From Pseudoneurospora amorphoporcata (taxonomy: Eukaryota; Ascomycota; Sordariomycetes; Sordariales; Sordariaceae): a stretch of 64,000 nucleotides of DNA. Position numbers and translations under genes: made by a program. The notes under the pieces are model-generated. The model did not search any database. It saw only the letters and a list, made by a program, of their open reading frames with translations, and had not been told where the DNA came from. This document shows positions 12,204 to 24,065 of this stretch, one piece after another; position 1 is the stretch's first letter; each line of letters starts with the position of its first letter. The stretch is from positions 59,745 through 123,744 of the forward strand of contig MU859164.1 of the NCBI GenBank assembly GCA_033297205.1, in the 5' to 3' direction.

Positions 12204-12917
12204 TCAGTGGCCAGCATCCATCAGGCACCGAGATCTCATCACTTCCATCTCTTCTGAGAAGTCGTCATTGCTATCATGAAAGCTCTCATCTTCAGCATCG
12301 TCCGCCTCTTCCTCTTCTTCATCCCAAGCCCTCCTCTGGGCAATAAACTCTACCGTCCATTTCTTTGTGGGCTCCTTGACCTCCTCGACCGTCTTCTCGG
12401 CCTTCTTGATCATTTTGTGAACCTTCTGCAAGGCCTCCTTGAACGCATCGTAGTTTTTCATCCTTCCGGGGTGCCCCTCCCACGTGAGCTTTCCGACCTG
12501 GCCTACCCATTTGTGAGAAGCCTCCGCCTCTTGGTGAAGCATTCTTCCATAGTAAACCATCCGTCGTCCCGCTTCCTCCATGATCTCCACTGTCCGTTCC
12601 CATTTGGCCTGGGCAGCATAGAAATGCTTCTTCATTGCGTCGAAACCGTTTACGGCTATGGGCTCGTCGGCCATGGGTCTTCCTTTGAGTTTAGGCAGCT
12701 TGTCCAAGACGATGAATGGCGGCGGGTGGAGAAAGAGTAGGTTGGCGTCGCCCCGGTACGAACTCATGGGGCGATCTTTGGATAACTCGTACGGACGCTT
12801 GAAAGGTCTGGAACGAGGAGGAGGACCGGTAATTCTCTTGGGCTTCTTTGATGGAGCCGATGCCGAGGAAGCGGGGGTCGACTTCCGTTTACGACTAGCC
12901 ACATCGGATTGCCGCAT
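12204..12917 (-). CDS. Unrecognised protein, paralogue 1 (basic N-terminus, acidic C-terminus)
   Basis: Single exon of 237 residues. I do not recognise a named family. It has a basic N-terminus (SRKRKS, KKPKR, likely nuclear localisation), then GPPPRSRPFKR, then a central helical block GFDAMKKHFYAAQAKW through HKWVGQVGKLTW and GRMKNYDAFKEALQK. A Lys/Glu-rich helix follows, then an acidic tail (DEEEEEADDAEDE). The central block and the PRSRPFKR motif recur in the next gene, so the pair arose by tandem duplication. The charge layout suggests a nuclear or chromatin-bound protein, which is inference only. Confidence 0.75.
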   Translation of the reverse strand: MRQSDVASRKRKSTPASSASAPSKKPKRITGPPPRSRPFKRPYELSKDRPMSSYRGDANLLFLHPPPFIVLDKLPKLKGRPMADEPIAVNGFDAMKKHFYAAQAKWERTVEIMEEAGRRMVYYGRMLHQEAEASHKWVGQVGKLTWEGHPGRMKNYDAFKEALQKVHKMIKKAEKTVEEVKEPTKKWTVEFIAQRRAWDEEEEEADDAEDESFHDSNDDFSEEMEVMRSRCLMDAGH

Positions 12918-13492
12918 TGTTTTCGTTACTGCGGATAATGCTGGAGGTGAGAGATTTGACTTGGGATCGGCTAGGGGTGAAATGGAAGGCGGGATGTAGC
13001 AGGTTGCCTGGTGGTGGTTGAAGTAAGAAAAAAGAAGAAGAGCAGGAAAGGGGAGAAGGAAAGCCTTTCCTTCTCAAGCCTGCCATGCCAAAACTGACGG
13101 TCCATGCTGAAGTGGCTGCACAGTGGCTTACCAACGTAACAACAGGCCATTAACTGCCACGAGAACGTGTGTATGCATGTTCATGATCTCTGTAATATCT
13201 AAACCTGCGACATGTGCCTGGGCTATGCTCGATGGCATGAAGTCGTGCCAGCCAATATGGCTTTATTCCCCTCGAGCACTGCGGGGCGAGTGCACCATCT
13301 CATGCACATTGAGCATTGTGCAAATTTGGCTCGAAAACCGCGGTGCCAGCTGGATTCGGCCGCTGAAAAGGTGGACATGGTGGAGGGCACAGCAATCATG
13401 CAACAGGAGTTGAAGGTGCAGACCTCACTCACCCTCGTCCCTTCCTCTTTCCACGATACAAGAATCCCACCACTCACCCACCACTCACTCAC
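12918..13492. other. Intergenic between the paralogues
   Basis: 575 bases separate the two same-strand paralogues. No gene supported. Confidence 0.4.
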
Positions 13493-14359
13493 TCATTCAC
13501 TCTCCTCAGTAGCACTTATCTCCTCTTCCTCCCAATCCCTCCTCTTCTTCGCAAACTCCATGCTGAACCTCCTCACATCGCCCTCCACCCGTTTCACCAA
13601 TTCCCTCGCCTTCTCCGCCATCTCCTCCACCTTCTTCACCGCGTCCACAAACGCATCATAGTTCTTCATCCTCCCGTCTTCGCCCCACGTTTGCGTCCCG
13701 ATCTGCCTGACCCACCGGTGTGAGGCGTGCGCTTCGTCGCGGAGCATAATTCCGTACTGGTACATCTTTGTCGCGTCGCTGGCCATTTTGGAGACGGAGA
13801 TCTCCCACCGCGCGTGCGCCATGTCAAAGTGCTTCTTTACGGCGTCGTAACCGTTTTGAGCTTGGCTAGGTGTCAACGCCGAGCCGCACTGGGGGTCTGG
13901 CATGTAGGGGAAGGGCTGGCGGAGTTTGGGCAGGGTATAAGGTTTGCGGCCGCCGGGGAAGCCAAGGGTGAGGGCCCAGTCTTCAGCCTGGGCTAGACGT
14001 CGAACTTCGGCTGGGGTCCGGGCCGGGGAGAGGTGTTGATGACGCTTGAAAGGCCTGGAGGGCAGGGGAGGACCGGTTGGAGCCTTTCTTTTCTTTGATG
14101 GTGCCGGGGCTGGCGCCGGTGCTGCTACCGAAGCCGAGGCCGAAGAAGCGTTAGCGGCCACTGGCTGTCTCCCCCGTGGTGCTGCTGCCGCGGCAGGTTT
14201 CTTCGATGTCCTCCCACCACGGGTAGGTTGCGGCGCAGGTGGCGCACGCGCAGGCACAGCAAAAGAGGTTTGAGGGGATGATGGTACCACGAAGGAGTCC
14301 GTATACGGATCATAACCTTCATCAGCCCACGAGTCGTCAGTATCATCTGAATCATACAA
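13493..14359 (-). CDS. Unrecognised protein, paralogue 2
   Basis: Single exon of 288 residues. An in-frame stop lies upstream of the chosen Met, which supports this start. Order of parts: acidic Asp/Ser N-terminus (MYDSDDTDDSW), an Ala/Pro-rich low-complexity region with KKRK, the shared GPPLPSRPFKR motif, then the shared helical block GYDAVKKHFDMAHARW ... ASHRWVRQIGTQTW ... GRMKNYDAFVDAVKK and an acidic end (WEEEEISATEESE). The shared block covers about 110 residues at roughly half identity by eye. The paralogue at 12204-12917 lacks the long N-terminal extension. Function unknown. Confidence 0.75.
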   Translation of the reverse strand: MYDSDDTDDSWADEGYDPYTDSFVVPSSPQTSFAVPARAPPAPQPTRGGRTSKKPAAAAAPRGRQPVAANASSASASVAAPAPAPAPSKKRKAPTGPPLPSRPFKRHQHLSPARTPAEVRRLAQAEDWALTLGFPGGRKPYTLPKLRQPFPYMPDPQCGSALTPSQAQNGYDAVKKHFDMAHARWEISVSKMASDATKMYQYGIMLRDEAHASHRWVRQIGTQTWGEDGRMKNYDAFVDAVKKVEEMAEKARELVKRVEGDVRRFSMEFAKKRRDWEEEEISATEESE

Positions 14360-15548
14360 CAGGTCTGGATCGGCTCTGGAGTCCAGTTGTTCCTCTACTT
14401 CGATAGACGAGTCTCGCGCCGTCCTTGCCGGCGCCGGTGCTGCTGTGGAGGGGGCATTTGATGTAGTAGTTCAGTTGTACTTTGTCGGGCACGGGCTGGG
14501 CCGGATAGCTGATGGTTGTAGAGAAAATATTGAGTGAAAAGAGTCTCCGATAGATCCTAGAAAGCGGTTGTCCTCTTGGGAGTAACGCGTCAGGCTTGGA
14601 GCTTGAGTGTCGTTTGCAAGACGTGGAGGAGAGAAGCGTGTCGTCGTCGCGCTAGTGTCGAAGGTTTGTTGTGGTGGCTCGTGCATAGATAGACGAAAAC
14701 AGTATTCATTTAGTTCGTCTACAATTTACTCATCCGACTCTACTGTCGAATAGCCTATTCCTTGTAGCACTCCAAATCTAACCACTTTTTTCAGGCGTTT
14801 GAGACCAGTGGATTTGGTCCCCACCTTCTTCTTCGACTTTCGGGTATTTAGGTTCAGGACCTGGCAGCTCCTTGGGATTTTCCCTTTCTTCCTTAGGCCA
14901 ATCAAACAATCCATTTTCTCCTCTTACACGTTGCCTGATTAGGACTGTCTTCTCCTTCCCCAACACAACAACCAGGTAAACAAAAAAGACAGGTCAGGAT
15001 ACGAACAAGATACATTATCAACACAATTGCTTTCATAGCTACGTACCCTCCATAAGGAGACCAGTAACATATCACAAAATCCCGGTACCGGGGAGCCGGG
15101 ATCGCCATGACAAGCCAAAAACTCACAACCGTAAGTTCATGATGAAACGCCACACCACCACCACTTCCGTAGTGTATGTACCTATGTAGGTACACTGTCA
15201 GCAAAGCGACTGATTGCCAAAACGAAAACGAGATGTGATCAACAAAACAATGACTATCTTTCAAGCTGACATCTCATGTAACAATCCTCCGGAAAAAATT
15301 ACCCGAGCGCCACGCATATGCAGATCTGTCGTTCTTTAGGATGCATGGATGGAGTACCCGAATCTTATGGCCCGATTCGATCCCCGATCCCCTAAATGTC
15401 GCTTTTTCCTCGTTCCAACGCTACAAAGGTAAGCGACCATGCCGCGGACAAACAAACACGACTCCCTAAACTCAGCGCAATCTAGACTCAAGCCACTAGG
15501 TATCCTTATTATCCATCCGTATTTATCCAAGCGAGCCTAGACCCATCA
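14360..15548. other. Intergenic
   Basis: About 1.2 kb upstream of paralogue 2. Short ORFs only, none with support. Confidence 0.4.
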
Positions 15549-15860
15549 TCATATGCACATCATCGCCCACATCCCAACGAAAACCACAACAGTCGTCATT
15601 AGCACCTGCATCATCCCCGGCCCCAGCTTACCCACAGCGGCATTCTCCTTCTTCTGCTCCTCCTCCTTGTTTTCCTGCCCCTTCTCCGTATTCGTATCAT
15701 TCTCGTCTATCATGTCCGCCCACATCTCCTTAAAGCCGGCCGGGACAACGTAATCATCCTCGCTAAGCGTGTAGTTGCTACCCACGCCGGTGGCGTTGAT
15801 CCGCCCGTACGCCTTGCAAGATGCGGCGCAGTGAACAAGGTTCCGATGGAGCTCGACCAT
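15549..15860 (-). CDS. Small ORF with C-terminal hydrophobic anchor
   Basis: 103 residues in one exon. The N-terminus has two close cysteines (HCAASC), then two N-glycosylation sites (NAT, NYT), an acidic/Lys-Glu-Gln middle, and a C-terminal hydrophobic run (MMQVLMTTVVVFVGMWAMMCI) able to act as a tail anchor or GPI-type signal. No signal peptide is visible, so it may be the last exon of a longer secreted gene whose upstream exons I could not place. Not recognised. Confidence 0.4.
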   Translation of the reverse strand: MVELHRNLVHCAASCKAYGRINATGVGSNYTLSEDDYVVPAGFKEMWADMIDENDTNTEKGQENKEEEQKKENAAVGKLGPGMMQVLMTTVVVFVGMWAMMCI

Positions 15861-16272
15861 TTAGACGAGTTAATTCCAACGTCCCTTTATCTTTTTGGCC
15901 AATCGATGCGACAAAACACCGTTTTTCACCCGCCATGCCACGTCTTGGCCCACTGAAGGATCGCGCCAGGCCCTGAGAGTAACGCTTGGTAATGACGGTG
16001 ATAGGCCGAGAATATCGCCTGGCGATTCTCTCCGTCGGGAAGAAATGCTTTGTGTTACCGTGGTAAGCGCTCACAGTTGTTGAAGGAATGGTGAACATTA
16101 TATAATGTTTGCCGTCTGGTTTGGTGCCGCATCGGCCCACGAAGCAACAAATATACAGTAGGTTAATACACTCACTCCCAATCCTAATCCCATGTATGAA
16201 ACAAATGAAAGATAAACGAGGCTCAGCTTCAACAGTTGTTAACCCCAACAAACACTGGTTGCCTAGGACCCC

Positions 16273-19010
16273 TTACGGCCCAGTGACCTGCAACTCAACA
16301 GGCGTCCTCTGCAGACCCAGCCCCGTATAGAGTGTGGATGTGTTGAAATCGTCCGTGGTAAAGGGTAAGGCCTCGGCCAAAGTTGCCAAGTCCATATTGG
16401 ATCCCGCTAGATCTTTTATGGTTCCCAAACTACGCAATAAACGAGTCGCCTCAACGGCACCGAGATGTTGCATTGATGCTAGTTGCATTGAGCCGATGGT
16501 GACAAGGTCAGCGGGCTCCGAGGTGAATAGCGGGAGCAAATCGGACTGAGTGTCTGATGCTGAAGACTCTCTCTCCGAAGGATCGTGAGAGGTCAGTGTG
16601 CTGGATGGGAGACTGGCGCTTGGTCGACGATTGCCACAACTGTCAAAGGTAGATGATAACGAGATGGTGGATGCGCGACGTCGTGATGCCTGTCTTACTT
16701 CCAATTTCAACACGGGGGAAAGAGGCTGCGGGAAGGAAGAAGCGTGGCTGGTGAACGGGATGGGCGGCGGCGGAACCAAACTGGAGTTCCTATGGGCCAC
16801 AAAGGAAGTCTGAGACGACATCAGCATCGGGGATTCGGGAAGCTCCGGTTTGCCGTCGATTGCAATCAGGCTTGGGTGCTCTGGATCGAGGGTGAGCGTC
16901 AATTGATAGAGAATAGCGGCAAAGAGCATATGGGGAAGCAGCTCAGGCGGGTTGCCCAACGAGAAACGAGTTTGGTAAGTACTTGTGAGGAAGATGATGG
17001 CCTCAGAGGATTGTTGGCAAATCTCGGAGGGCTTGGCACCATCTCGTAATTTGGGTGTGGTCGTTCCACTATCTCGCAAGCTTGCGGTACTCTTCGCGAA
17101 TGGGCGTAGAAGAGCGAGGAGGCAATAGTGATACCAGATCCTAAGTGATATCAGATATGGCCTGTCTGGAAGTGGAAAGCATAACATTGGCGGGGTAACG
17201 AACTGTGCAAACAACAAGTCTGGCGTAGTACCCATATCAAGGCAAACTGCATCTCTGGCGTCTAGACACTTTCCATAAGCGTCTTCAAGCTCCTCCGCAG
17301 TCGCGGCATTGGAAAAATTGTATGACGAAAAGGTGTGCACAGCTGCTGTGACCGCAAACACAAATCGAGAAAGTGGCGGGCAGTGTTCCAGTTCGGCGAG
17401 GAACTGCGTATGCAGCGCGAATCCTGGACCCAGCGTCGTCAATTAGTAAGACATGAGCAAGATGATCATTGTACCAAGAACCTTACCTCGTTCAACCCGA
17501 TTTTGTGGTTCGTCTTCACCTGTCTCCCCTGAATCTTCATAAAGCCTCATGAAGAACGGCCCAGTATTCAGGTCAAGACGGCCGGTAAGGAGGCGTAGCG
17601 TACTGTTGGGAACTAGTGTAAGAAACTGGTAGAGACAAAGGGCGGGGGGGAAGAGGGCAGAGCGGTTTATATGATAAGACTGAACTCACTGAATTAACGA
17701 GAAACCGCCGCAATAGGACAATGCTCTCGCTGTTGCTAGTTCTGGGTCCACGTGGAAGCTCGGTTCACGGGTTTGTCGGCCAAAATGGATCGCCGCCCTC
17801 ACGGATGCCCAAGCCAAGTCCCAAGCCTCATCGTCGTTGCCTTGAGAGATCTCAGCAAGGGCAACAACGGCCAAAGCCTGGATGCTCGGGATGTTCACGT
17901 GGTTCGGTTCGGCTGCTAACAGCCTCTTTGCTTCTCCCAAGAAGGCATCCCCAAACGTTATTCTGGACACAATCTTTGAGGTCGTACCGTAAGATATGCA
18001 AGCCTTTCCCAAAATGGCGTTCACTAGAGCCTCGGAACAGTAGCGGGGATCGCCCTCACGAAACGCTTTCATGAAAGAAGATTGTGGAATGAGGCATAGT
18101 AAAGAGCACGGAGCCGAGAAAAACATGGATAGCAGTCTCTGGACAAGCTGGGTATCTGATGTTATACCGGTCCAAGTTTGGGGCAGGGGTTCGTTAGAGA
18201 TACCAGGGACAAGAGGTTGCGAAGAACGTCGCAGAGATAGGGATGGAAGCGCTGGACTAGAAAACCTCCTAGAGAACGGATGCAAGGGCTGAGGGGCGTG
18301 AAGGAAACATGCTTGGTCCCTAAATGAGAACTGGGTGGTAGGGGAGAGGTCCGAGGAGAAGCTGCTCCTAGGAGTGGGCTGGTCAAATGGAACGCGGGCC
18401 TGGGCAAAAGTGAGGCTGCCAATGCCACCAAAACTAGCGGCTCTGTGCAATTGTGATGATTCCGAGCCGAGCGATGAGGCGGTGGGCTGAGAGGGTGACA
18501 GCAATCTTGGAGGACCACCGTCCAGACGACCGAAGGTTCCTACGCTTTGTGATGATGTTGGCTGGAGCGGCCCATATAGGTTTCTCATTGAGCGTATCCA
18601 GTCGGCAATGGCCTCGGGTGGTTCGTCGCTCCGGATCCGTGATATGAACGACTCCCAATCCTGCTCGTCGTTTATGAGAGCTCGTATCACCGCATGTCCT
18701 TGCCGCTGCTCGTTTCGAAGTCTTTCGATCTCGGACCTGAGATGGTCCTTGGTACGCCATTTCTTGTCCTCGTATGCGCATTCTTCTCCACGGGACCTAC
18801 ACCTGCGGCATGGCATCTGGCCATCGCACTAAGGAATGTGTGTTAGTCCAAGTGTCGATAGGGGCGTGATACTGGAATCGTAAAGAGCAGCAATGTGTGT
18901 TGGTGAGGAAATCGCCGCTGTCTGGGAATAGAGTGATCTTTTGGACACACCTTTGTCCTTTTCTTGCGGCATACTAAGCATGCATTCGGTGTCAGGTGCT
19001 GTCTTGGCAT
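16273..19010 (-). CDS. Zn2Cys6 fungal transcription factor
   Basis: Four exons, 19010-18951, 18828-17690, 17602-17487 and 17423-16273, close in frame to 821 residues. The zinc cluster is split by the first intron: [11 protein letters not shown] in exon 1 and [17 protein letters not shown] in exon 2, giving cysteines 11, 14, 21, 27, 30 and 37 with the canonical C-x2-C-x6-C-x5-C-x2-C-x6-C spacing. A heptad-like linker ([15 protein letters not shown]) follows and would mediate dimerisation. The large middle homology region begins near residue 180 and includes [14 protein letters not shown]. Overall form is like NirA/NIT4-type regulators, but the target genes cannot be told. The acceptor of exon 3 (CCAACAG) was chosen because the two nearer AGs give stops. 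The Ser/Pro-rich C-terminal region suits an activation domain. Confidence 0.9.
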
Positions 19011-20426
19011 GATGATGAACAGAAATCGTCGTCAAGTCACCCGGAGCAACCTGGAAGTCTGCGAGAGTCCAATACCAAACGGATAAAGCTGTTGACAGCA
19101 TCCTGCTGCATAATGGATCCCGCGTGTTCCTTTCGTTGCCGTGAAGAAAGAGCGGACGTCTTACGAGCTAAGTACCTAAAGATCGATATCACCAATTCAG
19201 ATCCGAAGAGGGACGGTCTCATTGATAGCGGGCAGCCCTTGACCCCAGGCTGTCAACTCAATACCGGCTAGTCCCTGCAAGCTGAGAAACATGGTGAATA
19301 AGCAAGACCCAATAACCCCAGGTTCCCGCAAAGCGGCATTTGAACGATCGATGGACCAAGGACTGGGATCCATCCAGCATTGCGTCCCAAGCTTGTCATG
19401 GAAAGGGTAATGCTCTGATCCTGTAGGGATCCAGGATGTAAATCCCCCTCAAACTTGCAGCTGTCTAGAGACGCAGCCAACGGCACCCAACTGGGAAGGA
19501 TGGCGCCCATGGAAGAAAAGGCTGTAGGCCCAAATAGGGGACGTCTAGGTACTATCTCATTGGAATAGATAGCAAAACGTAATCAAAAGGATTCGAAGTG
19601 TGTGGGGCAAGGAAGTGCAGGCGATCATCGGGTCTTGGTCTGGCCAAGTAAGATCGCCTTTGGCAGATGTTCGACAAAAAGCGTGATCTTCCAAAGGAGC
19701 CAAGTCCGGCTACGGATTCCACTCACCAGGTCTTTAAAAAATCGACCGTTTAGACTACTTGTAACTAGCGGCAGAGCCACTACATAGTCAGGACCAGCGG
19801 TTCGTACACGACAAGAGATTCGTACCGGATTCTTATAACGAGATGGCATATGGTGTGCATGCATATAATATGCAGCTGGGAGGAGCATTATGCACCTAGA
19901 CCACATATACATGCAGCTGGGCGCGCTGACCGGCCTAGTGTGGACGACTTTGGCACCAAGGTGTTTTGCCAGCCAGTGAAAGTTGCTCCCGCGGTACAAA
20001 TCGCTGGTCGTGTACGAATCGCTGGTCCCGCTAGTTAGACGGTCGGTTTTGAAGACTTGATGAGTAGAAAAGATGACAAGTATGCCGAGGTGAGCAATCG
20101 AGGCAGGAGTTACACTACCAATGAGCACCCAATCTTAGCGTCGTATGGAAACCTCGCGCTCAACTAGGTAGTCTTGAGTTGATCGATAACAATGATGGGT
20201 GGAGCAGGGTTGGCGAGGGCGAATCGTCACCTCCCGTTGGCAGTGAGGCAGTTGATGATGAATAATGACGATAGCAACTGTCCAGCTCGTTTTTGCTGTT
20301 GGCGCGGGGCTGTCTCCGCTCAATGTCCCCTTTTCTCGCGGGTGCGTCTTGGCAGGCAGCACCTGACTGACTGTGTTGGGCTGAGCACTGAGATACGTAA
20401 TCCTCGTTCTCGCTTGTACCTTGGGC

Positions 20427-20464
<38 letters not shown>

Positions 20465-22491
20465 TGGACAGCTTGTTGTGATAGCATGGTGCTATGCCGA
20501 GAGGGTTGTTCGCTGCTCAACCCTTGTACATTGATCATAACAAGGGGGTTGTTCGTATCGGTAATGAACCTAAAGAGCAATGTAGTCTTTTATTGATCGA
20601 GGTTGAAAAGGGTAAGGGAGGGGGGAAAGCACTTGCTTTAGGAATTTTGGTCCGGCCTGAACTGAGGCCTAGAACCAACAGCCGTTTCGACAGCATGTCA
20701 TCGGGGCCGCTAAATTAGCTGCGAAAAACGTCAGTAGAAGAAGGATGAAACATGCAGTTGTACACGGTGACTTAACGCTTGGAAGTCCCAAGGGATGGGT
20801 TGGCGGTACCCGATTCATGGCACATCTCCATTCCTGGTGTCACAGGGACAGAGGCAGGACGGCCCGTAGCCGGCTTAGCCACCTCTTATCGCACACACCC
20901 ACGGCCCAAAGCAAGGCGCCCCAGAAGGCCCATCCTAGCCGCCCCGGAGCTTCTCATTTCCCCATCCCTAGTGAGGATGGAAGATATGGATATCCCATCT
21001 GGAGAGTTACAGCTGCGATGCAACTGACAGGTAGGTGTTGGCTTGCACCGGCAGGCTGCTGAAGGGGCGAGGCACGTCACACCTCGGATGCACGGTATGT
21101 TCCGTCTTATACGAGTTGGCGATCGTAATGGTGATGTTGGCCAGACGATGGCTTGAGATGTTCAGGGCGACATGACGGGCTCGTCACTTCTTTGCTCCTC
21201 CATGAACGCAGGGATGGGATGGCGGATTTGAACCATGTCCGCTGGTACAGACCGTGAGAGGTTTAGGGTATATGTATGTGTGTTGTGGTTGTAGTGGACG
21301 TCTTGCTTGGCGCCGTCGAATAGGCCGGGGTCTTGGCGGGCCGTGCAGTGCTCTGGGAAATGAGCCGGCTGGATTCGCTCTCAGAAATGGTGCCTAAAGG
21401 ACGAGATGCTTCTGTGCGCGAGAACCGACGGTGGAAGACTCCGAAACGCAATGATAATGATCCAGTCCAGCAGCAGGAACTGGACTTGAAATGATGGTAG
21501 AATTACTCGTGGAGCACTATGCCGCTATATGTGTTGCCGAAAAAGAGATGGGGAGAGCGAGTCAACACTGACACTCCTTCGGTGAAAAAGGTAGGTACCT
21601 ACAGTACCTAGTGAGTGTTCGTTCCGGAAAGAGGGAGGTCAGATGGTGGTGTAGTAATTGCTCTCAGTGGTACCTAGAAGGGAGCTTGACGGGACGTTTG
21701 GCGGGACTACCCGCTGGACAAATAGTGGACAGCGCAGATCGTTGAACATGTGTTAGACGTCGTCGACGAGTGAAAAAGCCGGCATATTGGTGGACCACAC
21801 TCATTAAAAACCATGCGGGAAGGATGAAAACGAGAGGAAGTTAGGAGCGCAACCAGGACTACGGCAGAAATATCGATTAACTGTGACTTGTGGTGGCTCT
21901 TGCCTGTTCAGCCACATGCCCAGGCCCAGTCCAGGCCCGGGCAGCTCACGCCTATCTACTTTACACTCCATATAGGTGAGACAGGTGGCGAACTATGTAA
22001 CTGAAAAGGAAGGAGCAAATTGAAGCGAGCGAGAGCACAAACTATTGATGCGCATCTGTCCGAAGATATTCTCGAAGGAGGGAACGCCGATTTTGGTTGT
22101 CCAATCCTACGTTTTTGGCAGTCGTAATCCTGGAACAATTTGACTGTGCAGCGCTGAGCAGGTGTCTGACAGTGCCACCAGGGGCAGTTCCACTTCGCTA
22201 AATGACCTCTTATCGATAAGCGCTAGATCCCTAACCCTGTCCCTCTTGAGTCTACCAAGGTACCTAGGTTACCTTAACGTCCGTCCCGGCCGGCAACCGA
22301 TGCCTCTAGGCTTAACATTTTCAAAATTCCGCCGTGTCAGCGCCCATTGCCGTCGCCGTGGTACCTGGAACCCGCTCCGCCCGCCGCCCGCCTGCCGGAC
22401 TCGACCGACCGACCGATCTCAAAGCCCCTCCGAGTGTCGCGTACGCGCCCACCTCTCACCACCACCATATCCCGCCTCAGCCTCGCCCAAC
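19011..22491. other. Long intergenic region (3.5 kb)
   Basis: The longest gene-free stretch of the left half, between the divergently placed transcription factor and RSM19. It contains a run of 34 T at 20430-20463. Many short ORFs exist, but none shows family motifs, conserved splice structure or low-complexity-free composition. The last 300 bases would be the RSM19 promoter. Confidence 0.4.
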
Positions 22492-23204
22492 ATGCAGCCA
22501 ACAAGGGTTCTGTTCAAGAGATCCGTGTGGAAGGGTATGTTGTTGTCTTCGTCTTCCATTTCCTTTGCAATACCCTTTGCGCCGTCCAGAAAAGCTAACC
22601 CACCTCGTCGTCTCCAGGTCCTCACATTGTCCCGTAAGCTTTACTGCCTTCCTGTCCTAGCCCCCCATCCCGAACTCGACGGCTGTCCTTTGCGCCGGCG
22701 CACTTTGGCACATTCCCGCGCATCATCACCAATGCGCCGCCGCGCTCCCGGACACACCCTTTCCCTTCTTCCGATCAATGCGCCGGCGCATTCCTTTATT
22801 CCATACCAAACCCCCCGCATATCGACGATACCTTTCCTTCCAGACACTCATTCTCTACCTCCATCCCCCTCCGTCAACACTATCAACTACCCAGACCACA
22901 CCAAAAACGAAACCCAAACCAATCCGAACCGAACAAACTCGCACCATTCCACACCACACCATACATACCTCAGGCCCCAACAACCTCACTAACCACCAAC
23001 GCCTCCTCCCCAAACAAATAGTCTCCCCATCCAGCGCCCCGAGCCCGGCAAGAAGATCGCCCCCATCCGCACCCAGGCCCGGTCCGCCACCATCCTGCCC
23101 AACTTTGTCGGCCTCAAGTTCCAGGTGCACAACGGCAAGGACTACGTCGACTTGACTATTACCGAGGAGATGGTTGGGCATAAGCTTGGCGAGTTTTCTT
23201 CGTA

Positions 23205-23268
<64 letters not shown>

Positions 23269-23477
23269 CTGCTGTTGCAGGGAGGATGTTGGCGTAATTT
23301 GGGCGTACACGAAATATGGAATAGCCATGGGAGGCCATGTTGTGCTATGTGTTCATGTGTTGAACGTGATGCAAGGGGTAGCATTGGTGGTCAGAAACAC
23401 ACAAAAAGGACGTTGGCTAACAAGAGGTCAAAACGAACAGTACACGCAAGCCCTTCATCTGGGGTAAGAAGAAATAG
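22492..23477 (+). CDS. RSM19: Mitochondrial small-subunit ribosomal protein uS19m
   Basis: Four exons, 22492-22534, 22618-22633, 23022-23201 and 23441-23477, close in frame to 91 residues, the size expected for fungal uS19m. Exon 2 is only 16 bases. The protein has KRSVWKGPHIVPLP at the start (the uS19 K-G-P-x-(I/V) motif), RTQARSATILPNFVGLKFQVHNGK in the middle, and the hallmark VGHKLGEFSSTRKPF near the end, followed by a basic tail (GKKK). The bacterial homologue contacts 16S rRNA in the 30S head. This one is expected in the mitoribosome. Intron 3 contains a 62-base T tract. The last exon was fixed by the STRKPF match and the frame. Confidence 0.93.
23207..23268. repeat. 62-base poly-T tract in RSM19 intron 3
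   Basis: Uninterrupted T from 23207 to 23268, starting within the donor context GTAAGT of intron 3. Homopolymer lengths of this size are prone to sequencing error and replication slippage. Confidence 0.95.
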
Positions 23478-24065
23478 ACAACGAATACAACAAGGTTGCT
23501 GCGGGTTTCACACGTTTCTGAGGGCGGCGTTTTTCGGTGGAAAAAGCATTTTGCTATCTGTACCATACTACCATACCATACCAGAGGAGGGGTGGGGGAA
23601 GGAACAGGTTCTGTATACATATTATCTTATGGGTACATTGGACTTCGCTTGGATCATGCTGTGCGTTCGTTGGTATATGGACACAGGTGATGTGTATGCC
23701 TAGGTATGGTATGATTATGAATATGCTTTGGCCAGGTAGGTATTTTTTCAGCCTAGCTGTAGATGTGAATGTAAAGAAACAATGGGGCGGTCTTCCATAG
23801 CGCCTCCCGAACGCCGAGCGAAAAGAAAAAGAGCAAAAAGAAAACCTAACCCGAGGACGTAAAGACCCAAACTCCTTTGCCCCGTTCCGTGTTAACCCTT
23901 GATTGCCGACCCTTTGCCCTTTGTCCGCCATCCATCCATTCCTCCTTCTGATATCCTCCTCAGTAACAAACAATCTGTTGTCCGGATCCCTATTATCCTC
24001 CGATCTGCCACTCTCTTCCCCACTATGGGCAAGTAGGCAGCTCTGCACCCCTTCACCAACCCCGC
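23478..24065. other. Intergenic between convergent RSM19 and TAF10
   Basis: 3' flanks of two convergent genes. No further gene supported. Confidence 0.4.

Noticed and set aside
21205..21245. T-loop-like GGTTCAAATCC (minus strand)
   Set aside because: The flanking bases do not form the 5-bp T stem and no tRNA body follows.
22162..22992. 276-codon open frame over the RSM19 5' part
   Set aside because: Pro/Ser/Arg-rich composition and it runs through the well-supported RSM19 introns.
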